From Climacteris rufus (taxonomy: Eukaryota > Chordata > Aves > Passeriformes > Climacteridae), in contig VZRZ01005377.1 of NCBI GenBank assembly GCA_013398175.1, positions 636,896 through 700,895 of the forward strand: DNA of 64,000 bases, given 5' to 3'. How positions within the stretch are numbered: the first letter of the stretch is position 1; every line of letters starts with the position of its first letter. The notes under the pieces were generated by a model, which was not told the DNA's origin, ran no database searches, and worked only from the letters and a program-made list of their open reading frames with translations. Of the stretch, positions 1 through 10,871 are shown piece by piece. Position numbers and translations under genes: made by a program.

Positions 1-514
1 CTCAGCTCTGGAATGTTAAACTCTTTGCAATTTAATCCCTGCAAAGCCTGATTTGGTGTGGGATTTCAGTTTGTGTGACCTTGACATGGTCCAGCACAGG
101 CTGAGGTGAAGAAGAGCCATCCACGGTGAGGGTGGATCACATCTGCTGTGCGGATTGATTTCCCGCCAGCCGCTGTTGTGGAAGTCTTGGTCTGTTGACA
201 AGAAGTGGCTTCTGATTACCTGGTCTGAGCAGCAGAGCTGTCCCCTGTGTGTGCAGGACAGGGACTGCCCTGGGCAGGAGCTGTGTCCTTCACTGGAACC
301 ATCCCCTGGCAGGCCCATTACTGCTGACACCAGTTTGGGGGGCTTTGCTCTCTGGTAGAGGATCCCAAAGTAGTTCCTTCCTTATTTCCATAGTGCTGTG
401 GGAGATGAGAAAGTGATGTGTTATGTGATGCCACTGTGATCCCACACCTCTGCAGCCCTCAGGAGAGCACAGTGAAACCTTTGGGTTGGTATGTTGTACA
501 AAACAGCCCACAAT

Positions 515-549
515 GGGATGGGATGGGATGGGATGGGATGGGATGGGAT
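515..549 (+). repeat. (GGGAT)7 microsatellite, G-quadruplex-capable
   Basis: Seven uninterrupted GGGAT units. The plus strand has seven G-triplets separated by two bases, which satisfies the classic four-run G-quadruplex pattern. It lies at the 5' boundary of the CR1 fragment, inside the presumed intron. Confidence 0.95.
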
Positions 550-555
550 ATTAGA

Positions 556-775
556 GGGGAGGCAACAGACACAAGCTGGAACATGGCAAATTCTGGCTTT
601 GTGAAAGGAAAATACTTTTACACTGGAAGTAGCCAAGCTGTGGAATGGGTTAGCCAGAGAGGGCATGACATCTCTATCATTGGAGATGCTCAAAATTATT
701 TGGGCAAGGTTCTAGGCAGTCTGCTCCTCTGAGCGGGAGGTTGGGCTGGAGACTTCATAGACCCACGTCCACCTT
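556..775 (+). mobile_element. CR1 LINE fragment, old, 3' part without tail
   Basis: Recognised against the bird CR1 3' region. GACACAAGCTGGAACATGG matches the end of the reverse-transcriptase ORF. CAAGCTGTGGAATGGGTTAG, GGAGATGCTCAAAAT and the GAGCGGGAGGTTGGGCTGGA stretch follow in the CR1 order. The frame still reads as a decayed CR1 C-terminus (QAVEWVSQRG...IIGDAQN). The terminal ATTCTATG repeats are missing, so the 3' tip is eroded. It sits directly downstream of the (GGGAT)7 repeat. It is heavily diverged, so it is an ancient copy. Orientation is the same as the host gene. Confidence 0.75.
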
Positions 776-2732
776 CACGTATCTACAAATATTTGTGGTC
801 CAACCCAACCAATATTGCTGTCACAGGCTAAGAGAGCACAAGAAACACTTGTGCTCAACTGCCTCAGTCATTTCAGTTTGCCAAGAGCAGCCATGTGGCA
901 CAAGGAAGTGGTTTTTTGACAGAAAATAGGATTCCCTAGTCTGTTGGTTTTTTCCATGCACTCTGCAATATGCAATTGCATTATTGAAGCAATTAGGAAT
1001 TAAGGAGCCTGGTGTTGCAGCTTTTCTTTATCAGGCTCTAGTCACTTAAATAAATAAAGCTGATGGGAGGAAGGACTGTAGGATTGAACCATTATTTTTT
1101 AAATTGATAAAATTATACATGAAAATGCTTCCAGACGAGGGACTGATGAGGAGACCAGGGACTGCTCTTCCTGGTGCCTTCTCTGGCATCTAAGGAGTGC
1201 ATAGCATTTCTTGGCATGAATATGTTTATGCCAGATTGTTTAGGGTTATTGTGATAAATTGTAACTAATGGACTCTATGGTCTGTCAATATGCTTAAGAA
1301 TGTAACTTGGGATGAGCATTAGAAAGAATCTTAGGGACCATTTCACCACAGTTATGCTCCAGCCTTACAGTGATCTGCCTTAATTGATTTCAGTGAGCTT
1401 ATACAGGCATAAAACTATAGTCCTGCAAAAATCTCCAGATGCCAATTTTTATTCTGTCTATTTTTAGTTACCCAGCTATGTGCTTTGACATGAATGTAGT
1501 CTGCCACCCTCATTCCTATCCAAAGCAGCCCTCATGCTGCCTTGAGGTGAGAATACTTTGCAGCCTTGTCTGCTGTATTCCTGAAATCAGTGAAGAGCAC
1601 GAGGGTTTGAGAAAGGTTGCTGTTTGGAAGTTGTAGATGAGAAAGTGGTCATGGTGTCTGTAACTAAGAGGAACAAAGTGGAGGGAACACAGTGTGCTAA
1701 GAGAGGTTTTATAGCATGGAGCTGAAAAGATGAAAGCTCTCCCATGATAATGAGATTTATGCAGAGTGTTTTGATGCTAGGCTTGTTTTTTCCTTTTGTT
1801 AGCACAGCCTCTCCAGACTGTATCAGTGAAGTCCTTACTCTGCTTGAATCAAATTGTGGTTAATAAATGTGGAATATTCAATATAGGAAAAAACCCAAAC
1901 CATGTAAATGTCTTGAAAATCGCTTTTTAGGCCAAAATCTGCCTCCTAGATCAGACAGAACAGATTCTACGAGGAGCCGTGAGTTCTGGAAGAAAATAAA
2001 CCCAGAGGTTATGTAATTATATGTGGTTATAAAGTAGATGTGAAGTAATGTAGTTGGCTTGTCAGTGGGTATGGGTGTAACAGTAATTTCTTCATCTGTA
2101 TAAAAATAAAATTAAATGGAACAGAAAGCTGATGAGAACTTCCAATCAAATTTGATATGCTCATTTAATGAAGTAACCTGCTGGAATTTAATACAGAACC
2201 CCTGGTGTACAAACCTTTCTTAAACCATATGGTGGTTGAATAAGCAAATATTTCCTATAAATGGTGTTTTTTAGTGCCAAACCAAGATGATGGCAGGAGG
2301 AAGGGTCAGGGGTCATTGATCTTTTGGGTCTCAGCACTATTTGCACATACTACAGGTAGGTCCTGATTTAACGATTCACAAAAGCATTCCAAAAACATTT
2401 GCTACAAGAAAGGGAACAAGGAAGATACAAATGGCAAATGGGACCAGAGTCTTTTTTTGTTCAGTGGAGTACACCATGAGCCCATACTATTTGATCCCAC
2501 TAATTAGAGATGGATGAAACCAAAATGTTAGCATGTGAGCACACATTTTACTAAAGTCAAAAAGTAAGTGGTTGGGGCTCTGAGGTTGTGTTCAAACCTG
2601 AACCACTTTTATGAAATTCAGATAGGCCCAATCCCTGAAACTGGTTTGTAACCAAACTTTAATCACCAAATTTGTTGTTGGTGTATGTGAGGCTTTTAGC
2701 TGAATATGTCAGAAGTTCTTGCACTTGGATAG

Positions 2733-2769
2733 CTCTGAGCATGGTTCAATTCTCTGAGCAGGTTCAATT
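2733..2769 (+). repeat. Tandem duplication of an 18-19 bp unit
   Basis: CTCTGAGCATGGTTCAATT is followed at once by CTCTGAGCAGGTTCAATT, which differs by one missing T. This is a simple local duplication. The GGTTCAATTC core resembles a tRNA B box by chance, and no tRNA cloverleaf surrounds it. Confidence 0.8.
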
Positions 2770-2783
2770 CTCACAGAATAGTC

Positions 2784-2802
2784 TTTTTTTTTTTTTTTTT
2801 TT
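2784..2802 (+). repeat. T19 homopolymer
   Basis: Nineteen uninterrupted T residues. No attached SINE or processed transcript is recognisable on either side. Confidence 0.9.
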
Positions 2803-4254
2803 CCCAAGCACAAAGACACATAAATATAATTGCCATTCATAGGCATGACAGTTGGAAACAGTGAAAATGTCCCTATGTATCAAGGTGCTTCCCAGAGAGC
2901 TGGGACTGTCATAGGTCACCTCATTCTTCAGTGATTAAAAGACCAGCAATATGGGACTATGTGATGGGTTTTTGCCATCTGATTGAACCCACATGAAATG
3001 AACTGATGGCTTCATTCCAGTTCCTAGTGTAAACTTGTTGGCAGTCTCCAAGGATATGCAGACTAATTTCATCCATCAAAAGCAGAAAATATTTTTATCT
3101 GGAAAAAAACCCTTTTTTTTTCCCTTTGGAAAAATGTAAATACAAGACAAAATATGCAGCAGTTCATGGGCAAGTTATGCATTCCTCTGCAGTGTGTAAC
3201 CTGTTCTCAAAGAGGTGGTCTGGATCAATTTGTGAACTGTTGGGAGGGAAAGCTGTATTTAGAGATACTCGGAAATAAAATATATTGTTTCCTCTGCTTC
3301 TTCTTTGAAACCCTCAATTGCCAAAGAAAAAATAAAGGGCCAGAAGGCTGTAAATAAGCACATGAACTGACTTTTTTTTCCACATTGATACTCAGCTATG
3401 ATGGATAACACAGAAGGTGAACCACTGCAGATCTTGAGTGTCAAATACAGCCAACTGATGTACACAAAGCTAGGTCACAGAAAGCGGAGCAGGAAAGATG
3501 AACACAACAGAAGGTTTTTGTCAGCATGAGTATAGGCCCTACATAACACCACAGGAAAACTGGACTAGTTTTTGTGTACTTTTTGCTTTGGACTGCTTCC
3601 ATAGCACAATGGACCTTTCCCATTTTTCGTGCTTTAAGAAAAGGGGAGTCTTTGGGGAGGTAGGAATTTACCTAGGAATAACTGAAAGTCACTGATACAT
3701 TTTGAGATCATTATCAGTCAGGAGACATAATTTAAATGAGCTGTTAACAAGAACTTAATTAACTTTTCCTGTAGCTAAGCACCCCTAGCTGTTCTCCTGG
3801 CCCCTATCTCTAATTTTATTGTTAAAAGTTCCTCCACTGCTTTGCAGTAACAGATGGTGTCTATCAAATAGTTGAAATCTCAGCAAGTATCCCCAGGACT
3901 GTGGAATAGACCTCAAGCATTAAAACCCTGGGTTTCTCTAGTTCCTGGTCCCTTAAAGCAGTGCTGTAACACACCAGATGATCTGCAGGCTGTGCACAAA
4001 ACAGGACCTCAAACAGGACCCCTCTCAGCAGTGGGTTACCCATGTAACTGCAAAAATATTCAGTTTTGATCTCCACAAGATACTAATGGACTCATTCAAA
4101 CAGCTCTCTAACTGATTAGACCTCCTCCTCCACTGTAAGCAGGGTAGGAGGAATCAGTGACTCTCACGCATGCTGGTGGAAATTTATCCTCAGAAGCTGA
4201 TGAATATGTATATGCAAAAATATGTGTCATGGGTTGCACATAGGAAAATCCCAA

Positions 4255-4829
4255 TGTCCTGGTTTACAGAAAGAGCAAATTTCTTCTCAGTAGCTGTTAC
4301 ATATTGTGTTTTGGATTTGGAATGAGAATCATGTTGATAGCACACTGATGTTTTGGGATTTTGCTAAGTCCTCTTTATCCTAAGTCAAGGACCTTTTTCC
4401 CCCCCTTATCTTGTGCTCTGCTAGTGAGGAGGTGTGCAACAGAAACTGGGAGGGAGCACAGCTAGGACAGGTGACTCGAACTGACCAAAGGGGTATTCTA
4501 CACCATAGAACATCATTCCCCCCTTAGCAGGGAAATTTACCCAGAAGGATCACCAGTCTGGGTTTGGGAAGGAGGTCTGGCATTGGTCAGCAGGTGGTGA
4601 GCAATTGTGCTGTGCATCACCTGTTTTCCGTCCTTTTTTAACCATTATTATTATTTTCCATTTTTATTGTATTTTATTTTATTTTCAATCATTAAACCGT
4701 TCTTATTTCAACATACAAGGGTCACTTTAATTCTCCTCCCCATTCCAGTGGGGTGAGGAGAAAAGAGAGGGCGGGTTGAGCAAGTGGCTGTGTGGTGCCT
4801 CATCTCCAGCTGGGCTTAAACCCATGACA
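4255..4829 (+). mobile_element. Solitary ERV LTR (bird family, TGTCCTGG...CATGACA)
   Basis: The sequence matches, from memory, a common bird ERV LTR that runs TGTCCTGGTTT ... GTAGCTG ... TTTTGGATTTGG ... GATAGCACACTGATGTTTT ... CTGACCAAAGGGGTATTC ... GGTGGTGAGCAATTGTGCTG ... ATTAAAC ... GGGGTGAG ... TTAAACCCATGACA. It starts with TG and ends with CA and is 575 bp long. The flanks CCCAA (4250-4254) and CCCAT (4830-4834) make a 5-bp target duplication with one mismatch. No internal retroviral sequence lies on either side, so this is a solo LTR left by recombination. ATTAAA at 4691-4696 is the expected polyadenylation signal. The TATA box that family members carry just before the CTGGG block is not visible here. 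It is probably ERVL-like; the class is inferred. Confidence 0.85.
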
Positions 4830-5686
4830 CCCATCTACACACTTGCAAGCAAGAATGTTCAGAGTGGAAAAGGAAGGCATCAAGCCATGCTTGATCCATT
4901 TCTGTGGATGCATAGATTAAAGTGGTGTATATAAATTTAAAGACCTCTTTAAAATTTACATTGGGCTGCAATGTTTACAATTTTTTTTTTTTTCTGTATT
5001 CATAAGCCTCTCCCTCTATTTGCTAAGTAACTTTGCACTTTCTGGACAGTTTCACTACATGTATTCTTAGTAGTCCTACTGTATGGCCCCAGGGAGGAAA
5101 AAAGGAGATTTCAGAGACTGACTCACTTCTGGGTTACTCTGTGATAGCAGTTTGGGTTTGTACCTTGTGTTGCTGGATGCAGGAAATTACTTTTGGAGGG
5201 AACTGGGTTGAACTGACTGGTCTTATTCCCAGCTCTTTTACTTCAATTTTACTACAGCACAACTGTTTCAACAGGGAACAAACCAGGTTTTAAAGTCATT
5301 TGTCTAAGAATAGTCAGGCTCAGTTTGTGATTTTACTAGAGCCTTCACACAAAGCATGTGTGTTTGTAAAGAGTTTGAACATTGATTGCCACAGTAGCCT
5401 GCAAGAAGGCATTTCTATTGCACATTTGAGTTTATATTCGAAATCCAGAAAGATGACGAATGTGGCAATATTCTAGAGAAGGAAATTGATCTTATTATCA
5501 TTTAAATTGGTATATTTTGCAAGGTGTTGCTGTCATTTTTATCTCATCCAACAGTATTGAAAATAACATTCTTTAATGCTGGATTCAATTCTTGTGCTGT
5601 ATTTATTGCATGGATATAATATATAACTATAGCTTGGGGAAAACTATCCTTTTCAGTTCCTTATAGTGCTCTCAAATAATTTTCAG

Positions 5687-5782
5687 GCTGACCCTTTGAT
5701 ATTGGAATCCAGACCAGAGATAAATTTGTCTGCACAGTTTTATCAGACTTTGTTGAGATATCTTTCACTTCTGAAAGAACAG
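5687..5782 (+). CDS. Internal coding exon (penultimate) of an unrecognised gene
   Basis: Seen: an acceptor (AATAATTTTCAG at 5675-5686) and a perfect donor (AACAG|GTAAGT, GT at 5783) bound exactly 96 nt, or 32 codons, open in phase 0. The peptide runs from ADPLILESRPEINLSAQ to FYQTLLRYLSLLKEQ. It looks protein-like: an acidic/proline start, then an amphipathic Leu/Tyr-rich helix of about 17 residues. The next exon (9534) continues in the same phase and soon reaches a stop, so these are the last two coding exons of one gene. I do not recognise the protein. The helix would fit a C-terminal helical-repeat (HEAT/ARM-like) segment, but that is only an impression. No convincing upstream exon was found in 1-5686, so the preceding intron probably extends beyond the window. 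I am fairly sure of the exon and unsure of its function. Confidence 0.7.
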
Positions 5783-6214
5783 GTAAGTATATTTGTCTTA
5801 CACTTTTCAATCAGAAAGGCTGTCCACTTATAGCTCAGCTTGAGAGCAGAGTTCAGTCATTTGCACTCTAGTTTGTTGGGATCACAGTCAGATTAGTATA
5901 TCAGTCTTCATTTCAAACATGAAAGCAGGTTTTCAATGTTCCTGACTGTAAAGAAATATATGAAACCATGAGCTGTGTTGAATTAAGACAGCAACATCTA
6001 ACGGAGTCTGCAGAATAACCAAAGCAGACCATGGAGTGCAGTGTGCTCTTTGTAGCTTTTCAATGGAGAATATGCTTTATTCACAGGTATGGCCTTTTCC
6101 CCATGCTCCTGGCATACAGCAACAATGTCTCTCAAGTGAAGCAGTGTTGGTTTGTTCATTTGTTTGGTTTTTTTCCTAAGAATGAAAATGCTGGGATTTC
6201 AGGTTCTTGTTGAG

Positions 6215-6232
6215 AAAAAAAAAAAAAAAAAA
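6215..6232 (+). repeat. A18 homopolymer
   Basis: Eighteen uninterrupted A residues, followed by TAGAAAAAAC. No retroposed transcript body is recognisable upstream. Confidence 0.9.
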
Positions 6233-7802
6233 TAGAAAAAACTAGCTAATCATTTACACTGTTTTCAGCCTCGATAATATTCTTTCCAGAATAAAAAAAA
6301 AAATCATATTTGCACCATGAACTCATCCACCTGTGTAGGTGTCCTGATGAGTAACCTCTCCAGGAAGAATCCAGTCCCTCCTATCTGTAATAAGAGGGCA
6401 AACACTTCCCTGCCAACACTCTCCACCAGCTAATGGAAAGGGGGGGCAGATACCCCTTAAATTAGCTTTTATCTGCACTTCTCACTTGCAGTTGGGCCTT
6501 TATTCACCACTGAGTAGCAACAACTTGACAATGGAATAAAGCTGTGATGGCCCTTTCAGATAAGGTAGATCTCAGAAGACAAACTGTGTTCAGACATGTC
6601 TTGATGTTCAGCCACTGTCTGACCTAAGGGAAAATGTAAGTGTGAAGGAATGTCATTCAGCACAAAATGACCACGAAGAACAGGAATTGTAAACTGCATC
6701 TCCCGAGACAAACAGGCAAAAGGATAGAGTTTTATACTAAAGATCTGCTTAGAATAGTGCAAGAGCAGTGACTATCTCTCTCAAGACACTAGAAAAACTG
6801 ATGACACATCCCTAGGCTGGCCAGGCACTGCGTGGGAGTAGCTTCATTGCAGTCTAGTTTCAGCTTCCTCATGAACTTGGGTTATTTGGTGGTATGTGTC
6901 TGTCTCTGAATCTTGATTTATTCCTTTGAAATCTTTTCAAGAGTAATCTGCCGCAGAATGTGTTTGTATTAAGGGATGAAAATAGCAAATGTCCAAATGA
7001 AAAATAAAGGTCAATCAAACACTTTCTATGTGAATCATCATTACACCCGTATTTCCTGCTGGAATAATTAGGAGATTTGTTTAGAACACTGTGATTCTTC
7101 TGATTTATTCCAAATCTGTTGCAAATTACTGACTAGAGATTACATGCTGAGCATCTTTGTACTAAAATAATTCTTAATCCATACCAAAATTTTTCAATTT
7201 GCTTTAAGGGAACTGCTTCCAGCAGCTAAAGGACAAATCTGATTCTTCTATCTCTTCATCCTGCAGCCTGTCTTCTGAAGTTTGTCTGTATCAGTGCTGT
7301 GAGTGTATGGTGTTGATTTTCTTGTAACTGATGTTGACATCTCTTGAAAAAGTGTATGGCATTGAAGTTTGTCCATCAATTTGCCACACAGACCATTGAT
7401 AGCTAGGAGGCATACATGTGACTTTGAGTAAAATGGTTTGGCTTGAAGGTGGGTTCTTCAAAGTGAAAGAAGCCTCCTAACCTCCTAATCTTGGAGCCTG
7501 TACTCCAAAGTATTTTTTGGGTTCCCAGTCACAGTCATCCTTCCACAAGTCTGTCTGTAAGAAACTAAACAGACCACTGAAGTTACCTTTCATCATGGAA
7601 ACAGAACAGGAAGGCCAGAAAGCCCTTTAGATCTGTTTATAGACTTGGAAGCCTAAATATATTCCTAGCTAAGGAATACTTACATGAATACAACTAACCA
7701 TATGGAATGACCAAGTACAGCCAAATTTTTCTTGTCTCAAGAAAGCAAAGGAGACTTCTCTGCAGAACCCATAGAAAAAGAAGCTGGTTAAAATGGGGAT
7801 GT

Positions 7803-7944
7803 CCCTAGAGGGATTCAAGGCCAGGCACAATGGGCCGAGGGCAACTTGATTTAGTGGATGGCATTCCTGCCCATGGTAGGGAGGTTGGAACTTAATGATC
7901 TTTAAGGTCCCTGCCAAGCCAAACCATTTTGTGATTCTATGATT
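7803..7944 (+). mobile_element. CR1 LINE 3' end fragment
   Basis: GGATTCAAGGCCAGGCACAA, TTAGTGGATGGCATTCCTGC, CCATGGTAGGGAGGTTGGAA and GATCTTTAAGGTCCCTGCCA follow the CR1 3' UTR in order. It ends with the diagnostic tail TTTGTGATTCTATGATTA. It is 5'-truncated, as is usual for CR1 copies made by target-primed reverse transcription. It lies within the last intron, in sense with the gene. Confidence 0.9.
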
Positions 7945-9533
7945 AGCTCCAAGTAAATCATGAAGTTGACATAGCTGAAAAACCATTGAATTTCCAGAGT
8001 TCAATTAATATCTTATTTGTTTGATTAATGTATTTTTTGCATTTTTTAAAGATAAAATTTGGGCCATTCACTCAGTCTTCAAATCCAGCCTTAGTTAACT
8101 GTTTAAATGAGAAATATTGTGTTTTCATATTACTAGTTTAATGCAGCAAGCAAAAAGAGATCAAAGTATCTTGAGAACACATTTAATTATAATTGCCGCC
8201 ACAAATGCCAGAGCAAGATGTGGCTCTGTCATAAAAGAAAACACAGTAAAACAATATTATGCAGTTTACAAATTCCATCAAACCACTGTACAAATAAACA
8301 ATGCTACTGAATCACACAACAAATCATCTTACAATTAGGCCACACAAGACCATCTGGTTTGCAAACCAGCCTATGAGCCAAAGAGGAAAACTTTGAAGAT
8401 AAATATTGCCATATGTGGAAGCCCAGGAAAAATATTACTTACTAGCACGGAGCATCATTTTGAAATGTAATTCTCTGTGGGAATTGAAGATTTCTTACTG
8501 AGGCTGATGTGTTTTGCAAGAAACCTCACAAAATGGAAGCATAAGGTATTACAGATAGGCCCAGAGTCTGCAAAGGAATGAAAACCCTTTTAAAGCAGCT
8601 GGATTTAGCCTGTCTGCTGGTTGAGTACCTAAGTTAAATTGGAAGTTGTAACATTTTGTCCGTCCAGGACATTTGTCTAGTTGCATAAGGGAAACATCCT
8701 GTTCTTTCTCAGTCAAAGTGTACTGATAATGGTAAAAAGTAGAATTTGGTCTACATGAGCTTTGAATGGCTAAAGTAGAATTATTTTATCACTGCTTTTT
8801 ATACTGATAATCAGAGATTCTTAGCATTCTGATGGAACAGCTTTGCAAAACTCAAGGTCTAAAGAACAAGATTTACCAAAGCAAACAGATATTTGGAAAG
8901 TCTGTCTTCAAGTCACATAATGGTTATGCAGTTCAGGAGACTGGAATTTAGCATTCTTTAAAAAATAAAGTACTGTAAGACACCTAAAAATAGACACCAA
9001 CAATCTATCAAGATGTCTAAAATCTTCTCTCAAAGATGTTGCTCAATGAACATGTTTTTTCTAAAGTCAATGATAAGTTCCTTCTTAATATTGGTGATTC
9101 AGGGGCAGGTCCTGAAGCATAATGATCAGTAAAGGAGAATATATATAAAGAAAAGAAGCAAATCATAAAAAAAACCCACAAAAGCAACATCAGCTGCTTA
9201 TCCATTTGAATAAATTTTGATTAAAATAAAAACTGCAGAAGTGTTTCATTTGTTTGAAATTTACAATCTCTGTGCTGTTCTGCTGGTTTGTTCCAAATTT
9301 GTTTTGCCTTATACCATGAAAGACTGTGAACATGTGAAAAAGGTTTATCTTTCATGCTTTGAAACAAATAAATGGAAAAAAAAGTTGAAATATTAAAAGG
9401 GATAGTTTAGGACATTTATAGAATGATAAAATACGCTTTAAACTGTATTGATTTATATGCACTCTATGGGGTATAAAATTGCTTAAAAACTTATAATTGA
9501 CATCTCTGGTTCATTGTTTTCTTTCTGTCGCAG

Positions 9534-9617
9534 GTATTTCTCATAAAGTTGATGAAAGGTTTGGATTCTCCAGAAAATGATTCATATGTTAAGAATAACT
9601 CAGAAGTGCTGAAGTAA
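9534..9617 (+). CDS. Terminal coding exon with stop codon, same gene
   Basis: Seen: a strong acceptor (polypyrimidine run TTTTCTTTCTGTCGCAG ending at 9533) opens a frame of 27 codons ending in TAA at 9615-9617. It starts in phase 0, as the 5687-5782 exon requires. The peptide begins VFLIKLMKGLDSPEND and ends NNSEVLK. The first 10 residues prolong the Leu/Ile-rich helix of the previous exon. The rest is polar, Asn/Ser/Lys-rich and probably a disordered C-terminal tail. The intron between the two exons is 3,751 bp (5783-9533) with GT-AG ends. The 59 residues visible in the window are too few for family assignment from memory, and I leave the gene unnamed. A comparative protein search with the joined peptide would settle it. 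Confidence 0.68.
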   Translation, partial: VFLIKLMKGLDSPENDSYVKNNSEVLK

Positions 9618-10115
9618 CATTTTTATTCTTGCAGGGTTACTAATGAAATCTGTACTTCTGGTACTAAGGTTTTAGAGATGGGTTTAAGCAATGTTTTTAC
9701 AAACTAAAAAAAAACCTTTAAAAATGCAACACCTGCCCCAGTTTTCATCCTCAAAGCAAATGTAGCATGCCTACACTTGTCCTGTTTTAAAATTTTTACC
9801 ATCTATTATGTCCAGTGCATTATCCTTTAAAGAAATTTTATAAAACTAGTTGAGGGTCTTAGAGCTTTTGATTCACTAAGATGTGAAGTTACACATGACT
9901 GTGTCACATCTCAAGCTGTCCTGGTGCACACTGGGTATCCATTTGCTGCATTAGTTCAGTCCAGTGATTTCAAGGGAGGTCTTTTTTACATCAACACAAA
10001 CCTTGATAACATGGAAAGAGAACTAAAATGTTGTTGGCCTGACTTTGAGTGGTAATAGCTTTGGGGCACCAGAGTATTTCATCATATATTCAATAAATGT
10101 CGCGTATCACAGGGA
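9618..10115 (+). other. 3' UTR and polyadenylation region of the terminal exon
   Basis: Downstream of the TAA stop the sequence is AT-rich and has stops in all frames. The first canonical AATAAA on the plus strand after the stop lies at 10093-10098 (TTCAATAAATGTCGCG). Cleavage would be expected 10-30 nt later, giving a 3' UTR of about 0.5 kb. The downstream element is only weakly GT-rich, so a later polyadenylation site cannot be excluded. The extent is inferred. Confidence 0.45.
10093..10098 (+). terminator. AATAAA polyadenylation signal
   Basis: This is the first AATAAA after the stop at 9617 on the coding strand. Its placement fits a short 3' UTR. There is no transcript evidence. Confidence 0.45.
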
Positions 10116-10847
10116 ACACTATTATGCTTTACGTACGTTACCAGATCATGAGAGCATTTTGCTCTCTGAAGTTTCTCTAAAAGTTCCTTAGATCACAGGG
10201 TGGAAAAAATGTGGCCTTCTCTCATCCAGCTATAACAATTGAGTCTTTTCTCAGGTTTGCTGGCTGATTTCTTACATGGTTTGAGTTACAGTCCCTGCAT
10301 TTTCAGACAGTTTGGACTGAATGGCCAATGCAGAATGGAAGATCTCTCCTTTTGGCACCACTGGGCAGCAGTTTTCATGGAGATTCAGAAGGTGATATAC
10401 AAAGATCAGCTAGTTTATGTCATATATAGATCCCATTTTTTTCAGACTTATGTTGATGATTAAAATGATGAACAAGCAGGCTGTGCAGGTCTCAAATTAC
10501 AATCTTTGCATTACTTGCTGCTTTTTTATTTCAGAAAGAAGCAGTTGTTCTGCTGACTTTGATAGCAGTCCTAGACCTACACAGAGCAAGAGGAAGACAT
10601 AAACTTTGCCCTTTCACTGAAGGATAGATAGCTAAAGGTGTGGAGAAAATCAAGACAATCTTCTCACTTAAAAGGATTTTCTCCCCAGATGACTGTGGTG
10701 TCAGGCTTCTTTGACAGAGCAGCACCAGTTTCTCCTGGCTGGAGATGTGCCCATGGCTAGGCATCAGCACTGCCCCAGAGATGGTTTAAAACCTGTGTGA
10801 GTCACAGAAAACAGAATTTTGGATGGGAAACTTGGAAAGGATGTGTT

Positions 10848-10871
10848 GGGGTAGGGCAGGGAAGGGCAGGG
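10848..10871 (+). repeat. G-run cluster, G-quadruplex-capable
   Basis: GGGGTAGGGCAGGGAAGGGC continues to a fifth run of three G. The five runs of at least three G are separated by two bases each. It is a degenerate GGGCA/GGGAA short repeat in single-copy DNA. Confidence 0.8.

Larger units (their letters stand above)
1..5686 (+). other. Presumed upstream intron (3' part) of the terminal gene
   Basis: AT-rich DNA with no frame that pairs with good splice sites and gives a protein-like peptide. It holds a CR1 fragment (556-775), a (GGGAT)7 repeat, a T19 run (2784-2802), a T13 run (4981-4993), a short 18-19 bp tandem duplication (2733-2769) and a solitary LTR (4255-4829). It is called intronic because the exon at 5687 has a good acceptor and begins in mid-protein. 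If a further exon of this gene lies here, I did not recognise it. Confidence 0.55.
5783..9533 (+). other. Last intron of the terminal gene
   Basis: GT-AG intron of 3,751 bp between the two coding exons. It contains an A18 run (6215-6232) and one plus-oriented CR1 fragment (7803-7944). At 8130-8330 there is an unusual repeat-free stretch with TTTAATTATAATTGCCGCC that resembles conserved non-coding DNA. No other coding exon was recognised. Confidence 0.6.

Noticed and set aside
1468..1546. Possible upstream coding exon (acceptor TCTATTTTTAG, donor CTTGAG|GTGAGA) ending in phase 0
   Set aside because: The phase fits the next exon, but the peptide (FDMNVVCHPHSYPKQ) is not protein-family-like, the polypyrimidine tract is short and the donor is average. 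Kept as a chance match.
2335..2355. 21-nt microexon candidate between TTTTGGGTCTCAG and ACAG|GTAGGT
   Set aside because: It is too short to judge, and random AG/GT pairs of this quality occur several times in the window.
2465..2565. Exon-like segment after TTTTTTTGTTCAG ending at GTAAGTGG
   Set aside because: All three frames contain stops, so it is not coding. No sign of a non-coding exon beyond the splice consensus.
2743..2772. GGTTCAATTC twice, resembling tRNA B boxes
   Set aside because: No A box, acceptor stem or cloverleaf can be built around either copy; they belong to a simple tandem duplication.
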